The notes: generated by a model not told the origin, from the sequence alone. Positions 1 to 9,500 are shown, counted from the stretch's first letter. The stretch: DNA of 64,000 bases from an uncultured bacterium (GCA_900319365.1 ONOE01000004.1:38914-102913), one strand, 5' to 3'. Made by a program: numbers and translations.

Positions 1-1
1 C

Positions 2-34
2 TCTGCTATTAACGGTTACATAAGCGATAAATAG
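2..34 (+). CDS. possible C-terminal end of a gene entering from the left
   Basis: The frame beginning at base 2 is open and reads SAINGYISDK before a TAG stop at 32-34. A factor-independent terminator follows 12 nt later on the same strand, which is what makes a real gene end plausible. Too little is visible to name a product. Confidence 0.35.
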   Translation, partial: SAINGYISDK

Positions 35-46
35 ATTTTTACACAT

Positions 47-79
47 CCCCTCTCTCTCAAAGATAGAGGGGTATTTTTT
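47..79 (+). terminator. intrinsic terminator
   Basis: Arms CCCCTCT (47-53) and AGAGGGG (65-71) are perfectly complementary and are followed by TATTTTTT. The T run is on the plus strand, so it ends a gene entering from the left. It also separates that gene from the convergent glycosidase gene ending at 97. Confidence 0.75.
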
Positions 80-96
80 ATATTACATAAATCGAA

Positions 97-1833
97 TTAT
101 TTTTGTTTATAAACCTGATTAGAATACATTTCTATATTCGGGGTATCAATTTCAAATACATGGATTCTTCCGGGTCCTAAATCAACAGAAATACTTCCGT
201 CATTAACCTGGAATTTCGAATCTTCACCGTATTTGGGAAGCAAATTGTTTAATTTTTGATCAGCCTTTAAAGTCGGAACAATAACTTTTCCGGCAACAGG
301 TCTGTTAACATCTTTATTTGCAAGAACTAAAAGAGTTTTACCGTTTTTATGACGTGCGAACGCTATTATTTGATCTCTTTTATCTTTTTCTTTATCAAGA
401 ACGATATATGAACCTCTTGTTATGATATCGGAATATTTATCTCTGAATTTAAAGCATTCTGTCATAAATTGTCCGATTTGCGGCTTATCACCGCCCGGTC
501 TTCTTGTGTAATTGAAGATATCAAGTTTACCCTTGTGAACTTTCATTATATTTGAATCGGTATCAGATACGGGGTTATATTGACCGTCATATTTGTATAA
601 ATATTTATCACCCGATTGGAAACCGTCTACAATGTAGGGGTTCATCATAGGTAAAGTAGCCTGCAAACCTGAAGTTAAATCACAATAAACTTTACCGCCG
701 TGATACATAGGCGAAACATCGTCATGAGTTGCGAATGAACCGATTAATGATTTGCCTTTGTCTAATCTGTATGACATATTCAAATTATCAATTACATATT
801 TATGCAAATCAGATGCCGTAGGCCATTCATAGAAAATGTGATATTGACCGTAATATGAGTCAAAACCTGCTCTTAAAGAATCTTCAGGTCTGTCATAAGG
901 CATGTTCGCTTGAGGAGATGCATCTTCATAGGTATAAGATTCTGCAAGCCATGCAAATTGAGGATCTCTTTTTCTTGAATATGGGATTAAGATGTCCCAA
1001 AATTCAACTGGTTTTGTTCTTGCAACATCTGCTCTGATACCGTCAACACCGGCATCAATAAGCATATCTACAAATTGCCTGTGATATTCCAACAATTTAG
1101 GATTTAAAGTTCTTTTGCCTTCATCATCCCAAGGTTGAAACATTCTGATATCTTCCCAGCCGCCCGGAGTTTTTGCAATTCCGTTTTCTATAGCCATCAA
1201 TTCGGGTTTTTCCAAATACAGGTCATAAGATGCGCAGCTCGGCATATCAATCATAACCCTCAAGCCTCTTTTGTGGCATTCATCAACAAAAGCTTTTAAC
1301 TGTTCTCTGTCTGATCTGGGGTCGTTTTTATCAATTAACACGGGATCTATTTTTAATAAATCCTCTGGTGAATAAACCGATCCTGCAGTACCCATTGCAT
1401 TATTTTTCCCGGGTGGGTTGATAGGAAGTACGTGCAGGGTATTAAATCCCTCTGCCTTAATTTCATCCAATCTTGATACGGCACCGAGCAAAGTTCCTTT
1501 TTGTTCATTACCGTCTATATAATCATTTCCGTTTTTATCAACCGCAGTAAATGCTCTTGGCATAATAGCAAGAATTTTTGCACGGTTGGTATTAAATAAA
1601 GTTCTTAAATCGTTTTTATAAGGTTGGCTTGGCTGAACATTATTATCAACCGCAACGGCTTTATTAACAATCGGAGCATTCATTACAGCCTGTGCATTCA
1701 AATATTGCTCAAGCAAATTCGTTGATGCGGGTTGATTTTGGGTAAATGACGGAACAGTAACCGCACCGTTATTTTGAACGTTGGGAGAATTTAATTTTCT
1801 TATTAATAAATTTGAAGAAATTCCTAAAATCAT
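97..1833 (-). CDS. GH13 (alpha-amylase family) glycosidase with EF-hand-like loop
   Basis: 578 aa, no signal peptide. The alpha-amylase (beta/alpha)8 motifs are visible: GIRAD at 265-269 (D269, nucleophile), AWLAE ending at E298 (acid/base), and a THD motif with H370-D371 (transition-state aspartate). Region I is unusual, IDMPSCASYD in place of the common DxxxNH. Residues 99-110 (DKNGNDYIDGNE) fit an EF-hand or dockerin-like calcium loop just before the barrel. The start codon overlaps the stop of the upstream membrane-protein gene as TAATG, so translation is probably coupled. The first ~75 residues are low-complexity and Asn/Gln-rich. Substrate is unknown; alpha-glucan is the family default. 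Family call is firm, exact specificity is not. Confidence 0.88.
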   Translation of the reverse strand: MILGISSNLLIRKLNSPNVQNNGAVTVPSFTQNQPASTNLLEQYLNAQAVMNAPIVNKAVAVDNNVQPSQPYKNDLRTLFNTNRAKILAIMPRAFTAVDKNGNDYIDGNEQKGTLLGAVSRLDEIKAEGFNTLHVLPINPPGKNNAMGTAGSVYSPEDLLKIDPVLIDKNDPRSDREQLKAFVDECHKRGLRVMIDMPSCASYDLYLEKPELMAIENGIAKTPGGWEDIRMFQPWDDEGKRTLNPKLLEYHRQFVDMLIDAGVDGIRADVARTKPVEFWDILIPYSRKRDPQFAWLAESYTYEDASPQANMPYDRPEDSLRAGFDSYYGQYHIFYEWPTASDLHKYVIDNLNMSYRLDKGKSLIGSFATHDDVSPMYHGGKVYCDLTSGLQATLPMMNPYIVDGFQSGDKYLYKYDGQYNPVSDTDSNIMKVHKGKLDIFNYTRRPGGDKPQIGQFMTECFKFRDKYSDIITRGSYIVLDKEKDKRDQIIAFARHKNGKTLLVLANKDVNRPVAGKVIVPTLKADQKLNNLLPKYGEDSKFQVNDGSISVDLGPGRIHVFEIDTPNIEMYSNQVYKQK

Positions 1834-4478
1834 TATTTATTCTCCTTTGGTACTTTATCTGAATTTATATGACCCATAAAGAACTGTGATATTACGGTTA
1901 TGCCGAGTAATACGGCTCCGAATCCGCCAAACATGTTGAGCCATTTTTTACTGTTGTATTTGGTTGATAAGAATTTTGAGAACATATCATCAACGGCGCT
2001 GCCGAGCAAATTAAATCTGAATTCTGTTGTTGATGTAACTTTCTTACCGTTTACCTTGTGGTTTTTCTTAACGAAGTATTCATCCCCGCCAAGGTAGCTC
2101 AATAATTCTTGTCTGTATGTTTCGAAATTGCTCTTAAACATTGAATTTGAAATTTTTGCATTCGTTTTTTCGCTTAAAGGATCGCCATACATCAATCTCA
2201 TTGCGGCATCATAGAAAATTCTGTCGTGAGGATTGTCTGCCAATTCCTGCGCAGTTGTTTTGCCTAAATATTTATAATCTTTAGGAGTAACACCCGCAAC
2301 ACTTGAAAAATCAGTCATCCTCTGTCTGTCTGCCGCAACGTTGGGATTTTTTGACGGGTCAAAACTCGGGTTGAGGTTCGGATCTCTCAAGAAGAAGAAT
2401 TTAACAGCATAATCTGAAGATCTGCCGCCCATCAAGAGTTGTTTGCACATCTCAACCATTTCTTCCTGCATTTCTCTTGTGAATTTGGTTTCTTTAATAA
2501 AATCTTTGCCTTTAAAGAATTTATATCCGCCAAGAGAATCAAGATGCTCGCCGTCATGCTGACGTTTGAAGAAATCCAAAGTATTTAATAAACGATAGAA
2601 TGATGTTTTTACGCCCAATACTCTGTCTTTTACATAAGATAACTGTAAATCTTTAAGAGTATGAACATCACCAGCAACATCATAACCCGTTAATCTTTGA
2701 ACGGTATATTTCATTTTGCGGTTTCTTAATCCGTCTGATGCTTCGTTAAATGTAGTATCAACAAGTGTTTTATAAGGATCGGTTTCAGCCGCATCATATT
2801 TTTTGTAATCAGCAAATTGGGTTCTTTCTTCCAATGAATTTAATTTTTCAATGATTTTATCCATTAAAGCATTGTATTTCGTATCATCGGCAACGATATC
2901 TTCCAATTTGTTGCGAATCATTTCATTTACAAGATTTGAATCCATTCTTGTTCTTTTTATATCTTTACTTGTAATTCCGAGAGCCTTAATCATATCGTCA
3001 GACATAATTTGGTTCCAGGTATTTGCAAGAGAAGTTTCGGGAGCTTGTGCAGCTTTAAGATATGCATACTTATTCAAAATGGTTTCTCTGGCATTGAATT
3101 TATCCAAAATCTTATTAACTTCTTTTAAATCATTTGCTTTGCCCGCATCTAAAACGGTCGATTGAGTTTTCCCAAGAATCTTGCCTAATTTTGAAACCCC
3201 GGCACCGCTCATATCTTCAAGCATTTCATCTACCGCAAATCTGATTTTTGCGACTTTTTTGCTATCGGGATTTTCTTGAGCGAATTTATTTATTTTATCT
3301 TCAATTGCATCTGTAAATGCTTTTACATAGTTTGAAAAATCTTTTACGTTGTGCAATGATTCCGAATTTCTAAGAGTTTCTTTGCTGTTATTCGGGAGTT
3401 TTTCAATAATTTCAGCACCGCTCGGGACAATAGCTTTAAGGTCGTTTTCAGATAAACCCTTTAATGATTTTGAAGCAAAATCAGATAAATCATCAAATGT
3501 TTTAGCCGTAATGTCAGAACCCTCGGGGATTAAAATGTTTTTCAAATCACGTCTTACAGCTTTTGCCGTGATTGCATCCAATCCGCCCGTTAAAACTTTT
3601 GCGATTTGTTCATACAATTCATCCGTTACATTTTTACCGACATTATTTTCTAAAATTGAATTTAACTTACCCGATTTTTGAGAGAAATCCATTTTTTCAA
3701 TTTCTGTATTGAAGTTATTTAAAAGTTTGTCGGCTTTTTTATTAACCATACTGTCTTGATATTTTGAAATAGGTTTTTCCAAAGCATTGCAAATCAAAGC
3801 ACTCATAATAGGAGTTGCAAAACCTGAAGTAAGCATCCACATTGTATTATTTTGGAGTGCAATTTTTCTCATTTTTTCCTGAATGAAATCACGACGATTT
3901 TTCATATCTTTAGGAACACGCATTCTGTCGCCGATTTTGTTTATTTCTTCGTCAGAATACAAATCCCAAGGTATGAATTGGTGATCTTGGAATACAGGTT
4001 TTTTCGTTCCGTAATTATCCCTGTAATTTTGTCTTATATTAAATCCGTGGATTAAATACGCAGGAAGCTGCAGTGCCAATTTAGGCCAAATGTCCATTGC
4101 GGCAAAGAATGATGCCAAGCCTACAAATTCCATAACTTTTGCAACCGGAGCTGATTTTCTTGAGAATAAATAAGTTGCAATCGAAATTCCGCCTAATTTC
4201 ATACCCAAATCATTTAACGTTCCGAGTTCATGGTCGTTTGCATTTCCTTTAAGCGAATGAGTGAAAGCTTTCGCAACGTATTTAACGTCTTTGAAAAATT
4301 CAGACGGCATATCAAATAAAGAATTTCTTACAAGATGACCGTTGCTTGGCAAAGGTTTGATAAAAGTTCTGTTTGATAATTCTTTATTTACGTCGAAATT
4401 TTTCTTTGCATTATCAGCTCTGTACTGCTGCATGTTTTGGTTATTTTGAATGTATGATTGAATTAAATTAGTTCTCAT
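1833..4478 (-). CDS. large membrane protein, paralogue of its upstream neighbour
   Basis: 881 aa, no named family recognised. The N-terminal ~240 residues hold several hydrophobic segments (about 92-104, 112-145 and 212-232). A long charged helical middle (about 235-820) follows, and a single hydrophobic segment lies near 850-866 before a basic tail. The N-terminal membrane part resembles the adjacent 354-aa protein: both have a KAFT motif before the first membrane segment and a PWDL/RWDL motif after the second (170-173 here). The gene overlaps both neighbours by single-base TAATG junctions, so the trio is probably one operon with the glycosidase. It is likely an inner-membrane or envelope scaffold; function unknown. 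Confidence 0.8.
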   Translation of the reverse strand: MRTNLIQSYIQNNQNMQQYRADNAKKNFDVNKELSNRTFIKPLPSNGHLVRNSLFDMPSEFFKDVKYVAKAFTHSLKGNANDHELGTLNDLGMKLGGISIATYLFSRKSAPVAKVMEFVGLASFFAAMDIWPKLALQLPAYLIHGFNIRQNYRDNYGTKKPVFQDHQFIPWDLYSDEEINKIGDRMRVPKDMKNRRDFIQEKMRKIALQNNTMWMLTSGFATPIMSALICNALEKPISKYQDSMVNKKADKLLNNFNTEIEKMDFSQKSGKLNSILENNVGKNVTDELYEQIAKVLTGGLDAITAKAVRRDLKNILIPEGSDITAKTFDDLSDFASKSLKGLSENDLKAIVPSGAEIIEKLPNNSKETLRNSESLHNVKDFSNYVKAFTDAIEDKINKFAQENPDSKKVAKIRFAVDEMLEDMSGAGVSKLGKILGKTQSTVLDAGKANDLKEVNKILDKFNARETILNKYAYLKAAQAPETSLANTWNQIMSDDMIKALGITSKDIKRTRMDSNLVNEMIRNKLEDIVADDTKYNALMDKIIEKLNSLEERTQFADYKKYDAAETDPYKTLVDTTFNEASDGLRNRKMKYTVQRLTGYDVAGDVHTLKDLQLSYVKDRVLGVKTSFYRLLNTLDFFKRQHDGEHLDSLGGYKFFKGKDFIKETKFTREMQEEMVEMCKQLLMGGRSSDYAVKFFFLRDPNLNPSFDPSKNPNVAADRQRMTDFSSVAGVTPKDYKYLGKTTAQELADNPHDRIFYDAAMRLMYGDPLSEKTNAKISNSMFKSNFETYRQELLSYLGGDEYFVKKNHKVNGKKVTSTTEFRFNLLGSAVDDMFSKFLSTKYNSKKWLNMFGGFGAVLLGITVISQFFMGHINSDKVPKENK

Positions 4479-5542
4479 TATCCAACCACACTTTCTTTAT
4501 TTTTATCCATAACGTCTTTATCAGAAACTTTCGACGGCTTTTTGGTAATATGCAAAGTATTCAAAACCCCGAGTATGGTAGATAAAGTAGCTACAACGAC
4601 AACGCCTTTACCGACGTATTTTTCAAATTTATTTGCGGGATTTTTGGGAGTCCACAATTCTTTTGCACTTCTTACAAAACTTTGACCCAAAATTTTCAAT
4701 GAATGACCAAAGTCTTTAGGTTTCCAGAATTTTGCGGTTGCAACATGGAAATAATCTTCCCAAGGTTTTTGGAACGCCAAAGCAACTCCGACTGCTGCCC
4801 ACAGATAAGAAGAAATACTTCTTGCAAGACCTGATTTCACAAGAACTTCTTTATAAATAGGCTTAACTTCCTGATCGGAATCATTTAAATCCGTGCCAAG
4901 ACCATTTTTCTTTGCGATTTTATCGTATCTTTTATTTAAATCTTTTTTATCGTTAGGATCTCCGTATAATAAATCCCAACGGGTAAATTCAACACTTTCG
5001 CCGACTTTGTGGTATTCATAGCTTGTTAAATCGGTATCATCTTCGCTTACGGGAAGTTGATGATTAACTTTCATATAAGGAAGTTGAGTATCAACACCCG
5101 TTGCATATTTTACGGGAATGTTGACCAGAGATTTTGAAAGGGATTTTGCAAGAGCGTACATTACAACCCCTAATGCCATTTTGTTGCCCAACTTGTAAGC
5201 GGAAGACTGATCAAATGCAGGAAAATGTTTTGCTGCGGAGTTAAAAATTGACATCAATGTCAAACTTCCTACAATATATGGCACGGTACCCATTGTCAAA
5301 AATTCATAAAAATCAGAGTTGATGCTCCCTGTCATTCCTCTTGCCGGATAAACGGTAAACGCTTTAACCAATTTATCCATGCCTATTCTTGCTCTCGTTG
5401 AAAGGTTATTATTCATTAAAACGTCATTATCGGGCATGCCTTTATCATTAACCGCTTTTTTAGTTTCGACAGCTTTTTTATCATCTTGATTAGCCGCCCT
5501 GAATGAATAATTCTGTATACTTTTGCCTACCGGTAAAATCAT
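4478..5542 (-). CDS. membrane protein related to the 881-aa neighbour
   Basis: 354 aa from the chosen ATG at 5542. That ATG has GGAG five bases upstream (AAGCGGAGTTGACATG); a longer reading from a TTG at 5578 has no such site. The N-terminus reads MILPVGKSIQNYSFRA, echoing the short N-terminal NxSF(T/R) motif of the protein at 56841. Hydrophobic stretches lie near residues 82-100, 118-140, 245-258 and 312-330. Residues 60-63 (KAFT) and 188-191 (RWDL) match the neighbour's motifs in the same order, which suggests an ancient tandem duplication. It is the first gene of the coupled trio. No known family recognised. Confidence 0.8.
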   Translation of the reverse strand: MILPVGKSIQNYSFRAANQDDKKAVETKKAVNDKGMPDNDVLMNNNLSTRARIGMDKLVKAFTVYPARGMTGSINSDFYEFLTMGTVPYIVGSLTLMSIFNSAAKHFPAFDQSSAYKLGNKMALGVVMYALAKSLSKSLVNIPVKYATGVDTQLPYMKVNHQLPVSEDDTDLTSYEYHKVGESVEFTRWDLLYGDPNDKKDLNKRYDKIAKKNGLGTDLNDSDQEVKPIYKEVLVKSGLARSISSYLWAAVGVALAFQKPWEDYFHVATAKFWKPKDFGHSLKILGQSFVRSAKELWTPKNPANKFEKYVGKGVVVVATLSTILGVLNTLHITKKPSKVSDKDVMDKNKESVVG

Positions 5543-5631
5543 GTCAACTCCGCTTACTATTATTAGAATGCCCCTCAAAAAAAAATTTTGTTATTTTATT
5601 GTGTGAAATTTACAATTTTTAATAATATTTT

Positions 5632-6477
5632 TTACTTAAAAATATTGAAAAATACCATGGTGAAAAGACCCATCAAAACACAATACCAGCCGAAAATATT
5701 TAATGAGAATTTTGAAATAAATTTCATAAAATATTTTATGCATAAATAACCCACTATTGCAGAAACTATTGTGCCGATAATAATTGATCCCCAATCATAT
5801 TGAACGATTTCTGATGCATCGATTTTAATCAAAGGATAAACCATTGAAGCTCCCAATATTATGGGGATACTTAACAAAAACGAATATCTTGCCGCAGCAG
5901 GTCTTGTTAATCCGCAAAATAAACCCGTTGCAATTGTCCACCCCGAACGTGAAAACCCCGGAAGAACAGCAACACCTTGAGCAAGACCAATCATAACAGA
6001 TTGTTTCCAGTCTATATTTTCATTTCTTTGATCTTTCTTTTTGGATAAATATTCACTAAAGAATAAAACACCGCCCGTTATAACAAGCAATCCGCCAACC
6101 AATGCGGGATGGAATACAAGATGTTCCGCAAAACCGTTAAACGGCAACGCAAGAGCAATTGTAATTATCGTACCTAAAATTATATACAAGCCTGATTTTG
6201 CCTTATGATCTGTCCAATCTTTTTTAACGATTGCAAAATACATAGCCTTGCAAATTTCCCAAATATCTTTTCTGAAAAATATTACAACCGCTATCAAAGT
6301 ACCCAAATGCAGCATAATATCAAAAAATACTTCCTGACTTGATTGCTCTGTTATAGGGATATTTTTAAATACCTTATAAAAATTAGACGTAAAAACAAGA
6401 TGGGCAGAACTTGAAATCGGTAAAAATTCACTAAGTCCCTGCACTAATCCCATTAATATTGATTGTATAATCGGCAT
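5632..6477 (-). CDS. uppP: undecaprenyl-diphosphatase UppP/BacA
   Basis: 281 aa multi-pass membrane enzyme that dephosphorylates undecaprenyl pyrophosphate to recycle the lipid carrier for peptidoglycan and surface glycans. Both family motifs are intact: LVQGLSEFLPISSSAHL (11-27, with E17, S22-S24 and H26) and PGFSRSG (173-179, with R177). Length is typical (about 265-285 aa). The start has a good site (GGGAGAGGAATATG). It stands between the membrane-protein trio and a DUF2130 gene, apparently transcribed alone; a weak -10 (TATAGT) lies upstream. Confidence 0.96.
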   Translation of the reverse strand: MPIIQSILMGLVQGLSEFLPISSSAHLVFTSNFYKVFKNIPITEQSSQEVFFDIMLHLGTLIAVVIFFRKDIWEICKAMYFAIVKKDWTDHKAKSGLYIILGTIITIALALPFNGFAEHLVFHPALVGGLLVITGGVLFFSEYLSKKKDQRNENIDWKQSVMIGLAQGVAVLPGFSRSGWTIATGLFCGLTRPAAARYSFLLSIPIILGASMVYPLIKIDASEIVQYDWGSIIIGTIVSAIVGYLCIKYFMKFISKFSLNIFGWYCVLMGLFTMVFFNIFK

Positions 6478-6571
6478 ATTCCTCTCCCGTTAAATAATAT
6501 TTTTAAAGCTAAAACTATAACTATACTACATTTAACAAGGTGCAATGTCAATTTCAAAGATTTGTTCAAGC

Positions 6572-7879
6572 TTATTTCTTATCCGAATCAGATTTGAGCT
6601 TTGCAAATTTTTCTTGCATTGTAGGATTATTTCTGGTTAATTTTTTTATGGTCAAATCTTCTGCTTTATTATTTGCAAGGCGCAAATTGTTTTCTGAAGA
6701 TAACAATGCCTCTTTTGTTTTTTGAAGATGATCAATCGTTTTATCAATTTCCTCAATAGCTGTTTTAAATTTTCTGCTTGCAAGCTCGTAATTTTTAGAA
6801 AATTTATCTTTAAAATCATTCATAGCAGCTTCAAAATTTGAAACATCAACATTTTGAGCTTTTACAAGCGCAAGTTCTTTTCTATACTCCATAGAATTTA
6901 GTGCGGCATTTCTCAAAATCGTAATTATCGGGATAAAAAATTGCGGACGAATAACATACATCTTTTCATAATAATGCGAAACATCGACTATTCCGCCGTT
7001 ATAGAGCTCGCTTTCGGGTTCAAGCATTGAAACCAGAACCGCATATTCGCATTTCTTTTCTCTGCGGTCTTTATCAAGCTCTTTCAAGAAGTCCGCATTT
7101 TTTTTCTTGGTTGAAGTTGTATCGGATTCGTTTTTCATTTCAAACATTATCGAAATAAGTTCATTTCCGTCAGAATCGTAATCTCTGTAGATATAATCAC
7201 CCTTGCTGCCTGTTCTGGCATCATTATCTTTTTCAAAATACGCATTCTGAAAACCCGTTGCACGAAGCTGATTAAACGAAATTTCGCAATGCTGTTCAAG
7301 GCTTTCACCAAGCATTTTGGTTGACAAACGGGTTTTAAAATCCTTATAGCGCTCAATTTCTTCATCTTTAAATCTTAATTCCGTTTCATATCTGTCTTTT
7401 ACGGATTGTTCTTTTAACAAATATTCTTTTTCCGATAAAGCCTGCTCATTTTTCAAATTGTTTATATCATTTTCTTTTTGAGAAAGTTTTTCATTCATTT
7501 CGCTTTTAAGTTTTGCAATTTCAAGCTCTTTATCTTTATCAAAAGATGAAAGTTTATTTTTTAAATCGGCGATTTCCTGATTTTTCTTTGCCTCGGTTTC
7601 AGAAATTGCGGCATCTTTCTCAATTTTATTTGCAGAAATTTCGGATTTTAATTTAGAAATTTCGTTTTCTTTATCGTTTAATTTTTTGTCATAGTCTTTT
7701 TCAAGTTCAAGTTTTGCAAGAGTCAGAGCATTTTCTTTATCTGTTTCAAATTGCTGTTTGCGGGTTTCTATTTCTTTTGAAAACTCTTTATCTCTGACCT
7801 GTTTTACGATTGCCGCATACCCCGAATCTTCAAGTTTAAAAACTTCTCCGCATTTCGGGCATTTTATCTCATTTCCCAT
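6572..7879 (-). CDS. DUF2130 protein: zinc-ribbon motif, coiled coil, nuclease-like C-terminus
   Basis: 435 aa. The N-terminus carries one CPKCG knuckle (8-12). Residues ~30-190 are a long Lys/Glu-rich coiled coil. Residues ~190-400 match the DUF2130 family and contain [10 protein letters not shown] followed by IMFEMKNE, an arrangement resembling the PD-(D/E)xK nuclease core; I believe this family has been linked to that fold but cannot verify it here. It is divergent from the CNNM/CorC gene. Its promoter (TTGACG, 18-nt spacer, TATAAT) is overlapped by a perfect palindrome at 7921-7939, so repression is likely. The start has GGAGCAGGTATATG. Cellular role unknown. Confidence 0.85.
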   Translation of the reverse strand: MGNEIKCPKCGEVFKLEDSGYAAIVKQVRDKEFSKEIETRKQQFETDKENALTLAKLELEKDYDKKLNDKENEISKLKSEISANKIEKDAAISETEAKKNQEIADLKNKLSSFDKDKELEIAKLKSEMNEKLSQKENDINNLKNEQALSEKEYLLKEQSVKDRYETELRFKDEEIERYKDFKTRLSTKMLGESLEQHCEISFNQLRATGFQNAYFEKDNDARTGSKGDYIYRDYDSDGNELISIMFEMKNESDTTSTKKKNADFLKELDKDRREKKCEYAVLVSMLEPESELYNGGIVDVSHYYEKMYVIRPQFFIPIITILRNAALNSMEYRKELALVKAQNVDVSNFEAAMNDFKDKFSKNYELASRKFKTAIEEIDKTIDHLQKTKEALLSSENNLRLANNKAEDLTIKKLTRNNPTMQEKFAKLKSDSDKK

Positions 7880-7908
7880 ATACCTGCTCCAATATTTTAT
7901 TTACTGTT

Positions 7909-7938
7909 ATTATAAAATAGATTGACGATAATCGTCAA
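7909..7938 (-). promoter_or_regulatory. sigma70-like promoter of the DUF2130 gene
   Basis: Reading the minus strand, TTGACG (7938-7933) and TATAAT (7914-7909) are separated by 18 nt. The -35 box lies inside the palindrome at 7921-7939. Confidence 0.6.
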
Positions 7939-7939
7939 T
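7921..7939. promoter_or_regulatory. perfect palindromic operator candidate (7-1-7 type core)
   Basis: ATTGACGAT-A-ATCGTCAAT is a perfect 9-1-9 inverted repeat in the divergent promoter region. Its core TGACGAT-A-ATCGTCA has the 7-1-7 geometry of Fur-superfamily boxes (classical Fur core TGATAAT-N-ATTATCA). It covers the -35 box of the DUF2130 gene and lies just upstream of the CNNM/CorC promoter. Confidence 0.55.
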
Positions 7940-7957
7940 ATTAAACGAGCCGAAAAC

Positions 7958-7986
7958 TTGATTTTTTACCGTGTAAATATTATAAT
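7958..7986 (+). promoter_or_regulatory. sigma70-like promoter of the CNNM/CorC gene
   Basis: TTGATT (7958-7963), a 17-nt spacer and a consensus TATAAT (7981-7986), 29 nt before the start codon at 8016. Confidence 0.6.
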
Positions 7987-8015
7987 TAAGACCAAAAGGA
8001 TTAAAAGAAAGAGAT

Positions 8016-9362
8016 ATGGACGGATCAGGTAGTTCTATTGTTATAAATTGCGTTATAGTATTTTTACTTTTGTTAGTTAATGCATTTTTTGTTTCAGCCG
8101 AATTTTCAATAGTCAGAGCAAGAAAAGAGAAAATCGAGCAGCTTAATAAAGACGGCGATGTGAATGCAAAACTTGCACTAAAAGCATTGGATGATGTAAA
8201 CGTATTTATTGCAGCCGTTCAGGTCGGTGTTACTATTGCAAGTATCGGTATAGGTTGGTTCGGATCACCTACGGTTGAAAAAATTCTTGAACCGTTATTA
8301 AAAAATGTACCATCAGGCAGCGCTTATATTGCGCAAATCGTAACAGCTGTAATTGCATTTTTGGTAATCACATTTTTGCATGTTTTAATCGGTGAACAGG
8401 TTCCTAAATGCATTTCACTTCAATATCCCGAAGAAATGGCGTTGCATATTGCAAAACCAATGCACGCATTTATGACAATTTCAAAACCGTTTGTATGCTT
8501 ATTAAATGCATCTTGCAACGGAATTTTGAGAATTTTACATATCCCTATCAACCCGTCATTAAAAACCGTTCACACGGTTGACGATTTGGATATGTACGTT
8601 GACAGCAGTTATGACGAAGGCGTTTTGAACGAAACCGAAAAAGATATGTTCCATAACGTTTTGCAATTCTCTGACTTGACGGCACATGAAGTTATGACCC
8701 CCAGAACCGATATGATTTGTGTTCCGCTTAATATGCCGTTAGACGAATTAAATAAAGTTGCATCAGAAAATCAATATACAAGATACCCTGTCTATGATGA
8801 AGATATGGATCATATTACGGGTATGGTTCACGTTAAAGATTTGTTTGTTTTATCACTCAAACACGAAACCTGCCCTATATCTAAAATTCAGAGAAAAATT
8901 CCGTTTGTACCCGAAACCATCACACTTGATAAACTTCTTGTAATGTTTAAAAAGCAAAGAGTTCAAATGGCTGTTGTTGTTGATGAATTTGGCGGAACAT
9001 CAGGAATTATCACATTGGAAGATGTTTTGGAAGAAATCTTTGGTGATGTTCAAGATGAATTTGATACAGACGAAGAAAGAGACATAAAAGAAATCAGACC
9101 GAATGTTTATGAAGCAAACGGAACAATGAGGCTTGATGAACTTGCGAAATTCTTTGATATGCCCGAGGACAGCTTAGATGTTGAAGATGTTGATACCATT
9201 GCGGGACTTGTAGTTAAACAGCTTGAAAGAATAGCAAAAGTCGGCGATAAGGTTGATTACGGTTGCTTTACTTTTAGAGTTCTTGAAATCGACGGAGCAA
9301 GAATTACTAAAATTTTACTTATTAAACACAAAGAACAGCCCAAAGTCCAAACAGAAGAATAG
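8016..9362 (+). CDS. CNNM/CorC-type (DUF21-CBS-CorC_HlyC) membrane protein, probable divalent-cation transporter
   Basis: 448 aa. Order: DUF21/CNNM membrane domain (residues ~1-190, opening with a strongly hydrophobic helix), a CBS pair (about 215-335, starting near the EVMTPRTDM motif and including VVDEFGGTSGIITLEDVLEEIFG), then the CorC_HlyC domain (about 355-440). The family includes Mg2+ and other divalent-cation transporters and exporters often annotated as hemolysin C. The start has AAAGAAAGAG about 4 nt upstream. The TTGATT-17-TATAAT promoter and adjacent palindrome suggest metal- or stress-responsive control. Direction of transport cannot be told from sequence. Confidence 0.92.
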   Translation: MDGSGSSIVINCVIVFLLLLVNAFFVSAEFSIVRARKEKIEQLNKDGDVNAKLALKALDDVNVFIAAVQVGVTIASIGIGWFGSPTVEKILEPLLKNVPSGSAYIAQIVTAVIAFLVITFLHVLIGEQVPKCISLQYPEEMALHIAKPMHAFMTISKPFVCLLNASCNGILRILHIPINPSLKTVHTVDDLDMYVDSSYDEGVLNETEKDMFHNVLQFSDLTAHEVMTPRTDMICVPLNMPLDELNKVASENQYTRYPVYDEDMDHITGMVHVKDLFVLSLKHETCPISKIQRKIPFVPETITLDKLLVMFKKQRVQMAVVVDEFGGTSGIITLEDVLEEIFGDVQDEFDTDEERDIKEIRPNVYEANGTMRLDELAKFFDMPEDSLDVEDVDTIAGLVVKQLERIAKVGDKVDYGCFTFRVLEIDGARITKILLIKHKEQPKVQTEE

Positions 9363-9384
9363 ATGAAAACCTATATAAAATCAT

Positions 9385-9413
9385 GTCATTCTGCGGACGA
9401 AGTCCGAAGAATC
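9385..9413 (+). repeat. R1 palindromic repeat, copy a
   Basis: The form is GTCATTCTG-CGGACGAAGTCCG-AAGAATC with a CGGAC/GTCCG core. Related copies lie at 24856-24883 (minus orientation) and 59596-59620. Confidence 0.7.
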
Positions 9414-9475
9414 GCCTTGTCATGCGAATTAAATGGTGCGAAGTGCAAGCGTACCCTACTTACTACAAAAGATTA

Positions 9476-9500
9476 ATCCCCACCCCTTGAGGGCGGGGAT
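9476..9500. repeat. GC-rich hairpin
   Basis: The arms ATCCCCACCC and GGGCGGGGAT pair around CTTGA. There is no T run, so a terminator role is uncertain; it is more likely part of the repeat patchwork. Confidence 0.55.
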
